DNA of 64,000 bases from Leifsonia sp. Leaf336 (GTDB lineage Bacteria; Actinomycetota; Actinomycetes; Actinomycetales; Microbacteriaceae), in contig NZ_LMOZ01000002.1 of the NCBI RefSeq assembly GCF_001423695.1, forward strand, positions 1,116,504 to 1,180,503. Direction: 5' to 3'. Below the pieces are notes generated by a model. That model was given only the letters and a program-made list of their open reading frames with translations, was not told the DNA's origin and did no database searches. This document shows, in pieces, positions 58,389 through 64,000 of the stretch. Position 1 is the first letter of the stretch; each line of letters starts with the position of its first letter. A program made the position numbers and the translations under genes.

Positions 58389-60083
58389 ATGCCAGAGATC
58401 GATTGGAAGCCGCGTTCGCGCGTCGTCACGGATGGGATCGAAGCCACCACCAGCCGCGGGATGCTGCGGGCCGTGGGCATGGGAGACGCCGACTGGGAGA
58501 AGCCCCAGATCGGCATCGCGAGCTCGTGGAACGAGATCACTCCCTGCAACCTCTCGCTCGACCGGCTCGCGCAGGGCGCGAAAGAGGGTGTGCACTCCGG
58601 TGGCGGCTACCCGCTCCAGTTCGGCACCATCTCGGTCTCCGACGGCATCTCGATGGGCCACGAGGGCATGCACTTCTCGCTGGTGTCCCGCGAGGTCATC
58701 GCCGACTCCGTCGAGACGGTCATGATGGCCGAGCGTCTCGACGGCACGGTGCTGCTCGCCGGCTGCGACAAGTCGCTGCCCGGCATGCTGATGGCAGCGG
58801 CCCGGCTCGATCTGGCGGCCGTGTTCCTCTACGCGGGCTCGATCGCCCCCGGCTGGGTCAAGCTCAGCGACGGCACCGAGAAAGACGTCACCATCATCGA
58901 CTCGTTCGAGGCCGTAGGTGCGTGCAAGGCGGGCAAGATGAGCGAGGAGGACCTCAAGCGCATCGAGTGCGCCATCGCCCCGGGCGAGGGCGCGTGCGGC
59001 GGCATGTACACCGCCAACACCATGGCCAGCGTCGCGGAGGCTCTCGGCATGAGCCTCCCCGGCTCCGCTGCGCCGCCCTCGGCCGACCGCCGTCGCGACT
59101 ACTTCGCGCACCGCTCGGGCGAGGCCGTCGTCAACCTGCTCAAGCAGGGGATCACCGCCCGCGACATCCTCACCAAGAAGGCGTTCGAGAACGCGATCGC
59201 CGTCGCGATGGCGTTCGGAGGCTCCACCAACGTGGTGCTGCACCTGCTCGCGATCGCGCACGAGGCCGACGTCGACCTCACGATCGACGACTTCAACCGC
59301 ATCGGCTCGAAGGTCCCGCACATCGGCGACCTCAAGCCGTTCGGCAAGTACGTCATGAACGACGTCGACCGTCACGGCGGCGTCCCCGTGGTCATGAAGG
59401 CGCTCCTCGACGCCGGGCTGCTGCACGGCGACTGCCTCACGGTCACCGGCAAGACGGTCGCCGAGAACCTCGCCGAGATCAACCCGCCCGCGCCCGACGG
59501 CAACGTCATGCGCTCGCTCGACAACCCCATCCACCCCACGGGCGGCCTCACGATCCTCAAGGGCTCGCTCGCCCCCGAAGGCGCCGTCGTCAAGACGGCC
59601 GGCTTCGACGCCGACGTCTTCGAAGGCCCCGCGCGCGTCTTCGAGCGCGAGCGCGCGGCGATGGACGCCCTGACCGAGGGCCGAATCAACGCGGGCGATG
59701 TCGTCATCATCCGCTACGAGGGCCCCAAGGGCGGCCCCGGCATGCGCGAGATGCTCGCGATCACCGCCGCCATCAAGGGCGCGGGGCTCGGCAAGGATGT
59801 ACTACTATTGACGGACGGACGATTCTCAGGCGGCACAACCGGCCTGTGCATCGGCCACATAGCACCCGAAGCGGTGGACGCAGGTCCCATCGCATTCGTG
59901 CGCGATGGTGATCTGATACGGGTCGATATCGCGGCTCGCTCCCTCGACCTACTGGTCGACGAGTCAGAGCTGACCGCCCGCCGTGAAGGCTGGGCGCCTC
60001 TTCCTCCGCGCTATACCCGTGGCGTTCTCGCGAAGTACTCCAAGCTCGTGCGCTCCGCTGCGGAGGGCGCGGTCACGGGGTAG
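58389..60083 (+). CDS. ilvD: Dihydroxy-acid dehydratase
   Basis: A 564-residue iron-sulfur enzyme of isoleucine/valine synthesis. [12 protein letters not shown] and [12 protein letters not shown] carry cluster cysteines, with the third in the N-terminal [22 protein letters not shown] is the C-terminal active-site block. The length is normal for the family. Codon use changes abruptly from about 59798: the last 95 or so codons use CTA, TTG, ATA, CGA, TCA, ACA and GCA repeatedly, all rare before that point, though the protein stays family-like. ilvB follows 55 bases later. Confidence 0.95.
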   Translation: MPEIDWKPRSRVVTDGIEATTSRGMLRAVGMGDADWEKPQIGIASSWNEITPCNLSLDRLAQGAKEGVHSGGGYPLQFGTISVSDGISMGHEGMHFSLVSREVIADSVETVMMAERLDGTVLLAGCDKSLPGMLMAAARLDLAAVFLYAGSIAPGWVKLSDGTEKDVTIIDSFEAVGACKAGKMSEEDLKRIECAIAPGEGACGGMYTANTMASVAEALGMSLPGSAAPPSADRRRDYFAHRSGEAVVNLLKQGITARDILTKKAFENAIAVAMAFGGSTNVVLHLLAIAHEADVDLTIDDFNRIGSKVPHIGDLKPFGKYVMNDVDRHGGVPVVMKALLDAGLLHGDCLTVTGKTVAENLAEINPPAPDGNVMRSLDNPIHPTGGLTILKGSLAPEGAVVKTAGFDADVFEGPARVFERERAAMDALTEGRINAGDVVIIRYEGPKGGPGMREMLAITAAIKGAGLGKDVLLLTDGRFSGGTTGLCIGHIAPEAVDAGPIAFVRDGDLIRVDIAARSLDLLVDESELTARREGWAPLPPRYTRGVLAKYSKLVRSAAEGAVTG

Positions 60084-60138
60084 CCCTTCGCCTCGACACA
60101 GCTCCATCCACCATTCGCACGTAAGGGATCGATAAGGC

Positions 60139-61944
60139 ATGACGCCGGATGCAACCCCCAGCACAGTGTTGCCCTCCGCGACGCCAGGAAAGGCGTCGCC
60201 CGAAACCCTGACCGGCTCCCAGTCGGTCGTCCGCACCCTCGAGCTCCTCGGCGTCACCGACGTCTTCGGGCTGCCGGGCGGTGCGATCCTGCCCATCTAC
60301 GACGCGATCATGGACTCGTCCGTGATCCGCCACATCCTCGTCCGCCACGAGCAGGGCGGCGGCCACGCGGCCGAAGGCTACGCGTCGGCCTCCAACAAGG
60401 TCGGCGTCGCCATGGCCACCTCCGGCCCCGGCGCGACGAATCTCGTCACCGCGATCATGGACGCGCACATGGACTCCGTGCCGGTCGTGTTCATCACCGG
60501 CCAGGTGTTCTCCACCCTGATGGGCACGGACGCGTTCCAGGAGGCCGACATCGTCGGCATCACGATGCCGATCACCAAGCACTCGTTCCTGGTCAAGAAG
60601 GCCGAGGACATCCCGGCGACCATCGCCGCGGCGTACCACATCGCCGGCACGGGCCGCCCGGGCCCCGTGCTCGTCGACATCACCAAAGATGCACAGCAGA
60701 ACGCGGTGCCGTTCGTGTGGCCGCCCAAGATCGACCTCCCGGGCTACCGGCCGATCACCAAGGCGCACGGCAAGCAGATCCTCGCGGCGGCCCAGCTCCT
60801 GACCGAAGCCAAGAAGCCGGTGCTCTACGTCGGCGGCGGCGTGATCCGGTCCCAGGCCTCGCAGGAGCTCCTGGAGCTCGCCGAGACCACCGGTGCTCCG
60901 GTGGTGACGACGCTGATGGCGCGTGGGGCGTTCCCCGACACGCACCAGCAGCACCTCGGCATGCCCGGCATGCACGGAACGGTGCCCGCGGTGCTCGCGT
61001 TGCAGGAGTCCGACCTCATCGTGTCGCTCGGAGCACGTTTCGACGACCGGGTCACCGGCAACACCTCCCTTTTCGCGCCCGACGCGAAGATCGTGCACGT
61101 CGACGTCGACCCCGCCGAGATCTCCAAGATCCGCGTCGCCGACGTCCCCATCGTCGGCGATGCCAAGGACGTCATCGTCGATCTGACCGCGGCCTTCCAG
61201 GAGGCCACCCGCGGCACAGAGGTCGATCTGGTCGAGTGGTGGACCTACCTGAACGGGCTCCGCGAGGAGTTCCCGCTCGGGTACACCCCGACGAGCGACG
61301 GCCTCCTCGCGCCGCAGCACGTCATCCAGCGCATCGGCGAGCTGACCGGACCGGAGGGCATCTACACCGCCGGCGTCGGGCAGCACCAGATGTGGGCCGC
61401 CCAGTTCATCAAGTACGAACGGCCCAACTCCTGGCTCAACTCCGGCGGTGCGGGCACGATGGGTTACTCGGTGCCCGCGGCGATGGGCGCCAAGGTGGCA
61501 CAGCCCGACCGGGTGGTGTGGGCGATCGACGGCGACGGCTGCTTCCAGATGACGAATCAGGAGCTCGCCACCTGCACGATCAACAACATCCCGATCAAGG
61601 TGGCGATCATCAACAACTCGTCGCTCGGGATGGTGCGGCAGTGGCAGACGCTGTTCTACGACGGCCGCTACTCCAACACCGACCTCAACACCGGTCACGA
61701 CACCATGCGGGTGCCCGACTTCGTGAAGCTCGCCGAGGCGTACGGCGCCCTCGGCATCCGCGTCACGAAAGAAGAAGAGGTCGACGCCGCCATCAAGCTG
61801 GCGCTGGAGACCAACGACCGTCCGGTCGTGATCGACTTCGTCGTCAGCGCCGACGCCATGGTGTGGCCGATGGTCCCACAGGGTGTCAGCAACAGCTACG
61901 TGCAGTACGCACGCGACCACAGCCCCGCCTTCGGAGAGGAGTAA
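60139..61944 (+). CDS. ilvB: Acetolactate synthase, large (catalytic) subunit
   Basis: A 601-residue thiamine-diphosphate enzyme. [16 protein letters not shown] begins the PYR domain, [13 protein letters not shown] holds the catalytic Glu, [11 protein letters not shown] the FAD-side loop, and [16 protein letters not shown] with [12 protein letters not shown] the ThDP/magnesium site. The first 25 residues are a variable polar extension. It is followed two bases later by the regulatory subunit gene. It condenses pyruvate with pyruvate or 2-ketobutyrate; herbicide-target positions were not examined in detail. Confidence 0.96.
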   Translation: MTPDATPSTVLPSATPGKASPETLTGSQSVVRTLELLGVTDVFGLPGGAILPIYDAIMDSSVIRHILVRHEQGGGHAAEGYASASNKVGVAMATSGPGATNLVTAIMDAHMDSVPVVFITGQVFSTLMGTDAFQEADIVGITMPITKHSFLVKKAEDIPATIAAAYHIAGTGRPGPVLVDITKDAQQNAVPFVWPPKIDLPGYRPITKAHGKQILAAAQLLTEAKKPVLYVGGGVIRSQASQELLELAETTGAPVVTTLMARGAFPDTHQQHLGMPGMHGTVPAVLALQESDLIVSLGARFDDRVTGNTSLFAPDAKIVHVDVDPAEISKIRVADVPIVGDAKDVIVDLTAAFQEATRGTEVDLVEWWTYLNGLREEFPLGYTPTSDGLLAPQHVIQRIGELTGPEGIYTAGVGQHQMWAAQFIKYERPNSWLNSGGAGTMGYSVPAAMGAKVAQPDRVVWAIDGDGCFQMTNQELATCTINNIPIKVAIINNSSLGMVRQWQTLFYDGRYSNTDLNTGHDTMRVPDFVKLAEAYGALGIRVTKEEEVDAAIKLALETNDRPVVIDFVVSADAMVWPMVPQGVSNSYVQYARDHSPAFGEE

Positions 61945-61946
61945 CC

Positions 61947-62456
61947 ATGAGCAGTCACGTTCTGAGCCTCCTCGTCGAGGACAAGCCCGGTCTGCTGACC
62001 CGTGTCGCCGGCCTGTTCGCGCGCCGCGGCTTCAACATCCACTCGCTCGCGGTGGGAACCAGCGAGGTCGACGGGCTCTCGCGCATCACCGTGGTCGTCG
62101 ACGTGGAGGAGCTGCCGCTGGAGCAGGTCACCAAGCAGCTCAACAAGCTGATCAACGTCATCAAGATCGTCGAGCTCGACCCGGCGCAGTCGGTTCAGCG
62201 CGAGCACCTCCTCATCAAGGTCCGCGTCGACAACTCGACGCGCTCCCAGGTGCTCGAGGCGGTCAACCTCTTCCGCGCCCGCGTCGTCGACGTGGCCACC
62301 GACGCCCTCGTCATCGAGGTCACCGGCGACAGCGGCAAGACCCAAGCGCTCCTGAAGGTGCTGGAGCCGTACGGGATCAAAGAGATGGCCCAGTCGGGCC
62401 TGCTCGCGATCGGCCGCGGCGGCAAGTCCATCACCGAGCGCGTCTTCAAGAACTAA
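61947..62456 (+). CDS. ilvN: Acetolactate synthase, small (regulatory) subunit
   Basis: A 169-residue subunit with an N-terminal ACT domain (LSLLVEDKPGLLTRVAGLF, then RRGFNIHSLAVG) that binds valine, and a C-terminal ferredoxin-like domain (LEPYGIKEMAQSGLLAIGRG). AGAGGAG precedes the ATG, and ilvB ends two bases upstream. It confers feedback inhibition and stabilises the large subunit. Confidence 0.96.
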   Translation: MSSHVLSLLVEDKPGLLTRVAGLFARRGFNIHSLAVGTSEVDGLSRITVVVDVEELPLEQVTKQLNKLINVIKIVELDPAQSVQREHLLIKVRVDNSTRSQVLEAVNLFRARVVDVATDALVIEVTGDSGKTQALLKVLEPYGIKEMAQSGLLAIGRGGKSITERVFKN

Positions 62457-63533
<1,077 letters not shown>

Positions 63534-63562
63534 TTCTTCAGCAGCGCATCACGGCATCCTGA

Positions 63563-63602
63563 GAGGGGTCGCATCCGAGCGGATGCGGCCCCTCCGCCTT
63601 TC
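63563..63602 (+). terminator. Terminator of the ilv operon
   Basis: GAGGGGTCGCATCC (63563-63576) and GGATGCGGCCCCTC (63581-63594) form a 14-bp stem with one G-T pair and loop GAGC, followed by CGCCTTTCGC. The T-run is short but the stem is very stable. Confidence 0.85.
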
Positions 63603-63629
63603 GCCGCGACGGTTCAGTCCCTCGACGGT

Positions 63630-63818
63630 TCAGGCCGCGCTGTGCTCGATGACCGCGTCGGTGCCCGGATAGACGAGCATCTCGTGGCCATCGTCGAACC
63701 GGACGAGGTACGGCGGGGCGCCGTCCACTCCGCGCACCTCCAGCACCTCGCCGTGACGGTCTGCCGATTCCACCGTCGCCCCGCGGATGCAGATCCGGTC
63801 TCCGATCCTCGCCTGCAT
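63630..63818 (-). CDS. DUF1918 domain protein
   Basis: A 62-residue protein: IGDRICIRG, then DRHGEVLEVRG, PPYLVRFDDGHEMLVYPG. This SH3-like barrel is the whole DUF1918 domain, common and uncharacterised in actinobacteria. GAAGGAGA precedes the ATG. It is convergent with ilvC and divergent from cutC. Confidence 0.92.
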   Translation of the reverse strand: MQARIGDRICIRGATVESADRHGEVLEVRGVDGAPPYLVRFDDGHEMLVYPGTDAVIEHSAA

Positions 63819-63889
63819 GACGGTCTCCTTCCCTCGGGGCCGACGCTACGCCCGCGGCCGGCGCCAGAGAATGCCGCTATCGTGGCCGC

Positions 63890-64000
63890 ATGCCCCTCCG
63901 CACCGCTGTCGAGATCGCCGTCCAGGATGTCGTCGGTGTGCGCATCGCTCTCGCGGAAGGCGCCGACCGGGTGGAGCTGTGCGTGGCCCTCGGTCTCGGC
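63890..64000 (+). CDS. cutC: Copper homeostasis protein CutC family (partial, runs off the right edge)
   Basis: The first 37 residues only. VEIAVQDVVGVRIALAEGADRVELC is the opening strand-helix-strand of the CutC TIM barrel (given as residues about 7-31), which is highly characteristic. TATCGT ends six bases before the ATG with no ribosome site, the leaderless pattern. CutC is a cytoplasmic protein whose link to copper is debated. Confidence 0.85.
   Translation, partial: MPLRTAVEIAVQDVVGVRIALAEGADRVELCVALGLG

Noticed and set aside
58303-60138. Attenuator leader peptide or T-box controlling ilvD or ilvB
   Set aside because: The 86- and 55-base leaders contain no branched-chain codon run, no terminator stem and no T-box elements.
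60040-60140. Sequence switch at the ilvD/ilvB border as a mobile-element scar
   Set aside because: No terminal repeats or target duplications; composition returns to normal before the ilvB start.

Overview
The window is 64 kb of GC-rich chromosome from an actinobacterium. I infer a member of Microbacteriaceae close to Leifsonia. The grounds are the codon bias, the DUF2017-ClpS pair, two sugar ABC operons that lack an ATPase gene, a DUF1918 protein, an ilvD/ilvBNC block, and many genes that seem to be read from leaderless mRNAs (a TANNNT -10 box ending 6-7 bases before the start codon). No phage, transposase, integrase or CRISPR array was seen.

Layout. 1-8224: housekeeping and small stress or transport genes (partial TelA, alpha/beta hydrolase, adenine/adenosine deaminase, quinone oxidoreductase, an ABC-2 exporter divergent from an ArsR/SRPBCC pair, histidinol-phosphatase). 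8347-15390: an accessory stretch beginning at tRNA-Lys(CTT). It holds hypothetical membrane proteins with locally low GC, a frameshifted secreted FG-GAP protein, a decayed gene fragment, and two paralogous membrane-anchored proteins with four conserved cysteines. 15434-21877: regulator/target pairs (ArsR with an NAD(P)-binding protein; a winged-helix regulator with an MFS pump), an SDR, a lipoprotein and an AI-2E family permease. 22107-29847: a ROK-regulated sugar locus with three Gfo/Idh/MocA dehydrogenases around one ABC importer. 29910-32396: a beta-hydroxyacid dehydrogenase and an ECF42-type sigma factor with its DGPF partner. 32452-40946: a seven-gene LacI-controlled glycan operon (secreted alpha/alpha-barrel-like protein, regulator, binding protein, two permeases, two GH130-type enzymes). 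41141-46301: a baeRF-type protein, the overlapping GH15-clpS-DUF2017 genes, and zwf.

47161-54041 holds an ArsB/SLC13 carrier and then the most unusual locus: a TetR gene with two operators, divergent from an RND/MMPL transporter whose C-terminus carries a degenerate ABC-ATPase-like domain, overlapping a YhgE/Pip gene. 54102-64000: a GDSL lipoprotein, a TIM-barrel isomerase, otsA-otsB, ilvD-ilvB-ilvN-ilvC ending in a clear terminator, DUF1918 and the start of cutC.

Functional themes. The two sugar operons presumably share an MsiK-type ATPase encoded elsewhere. Trehalose synthesis (otsAB), a GH15 glucosidase or trehalase, and zwf suggest storage-sugar turnover feeding the pentose phosphate pathway. 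The ilv genes make branched-chain amino acids. Start codons were chosen from Shine-Dalgarno matches, ATGA/GTGA overlaps or leaderless -10 boxes; the reason is given where it decides the start.
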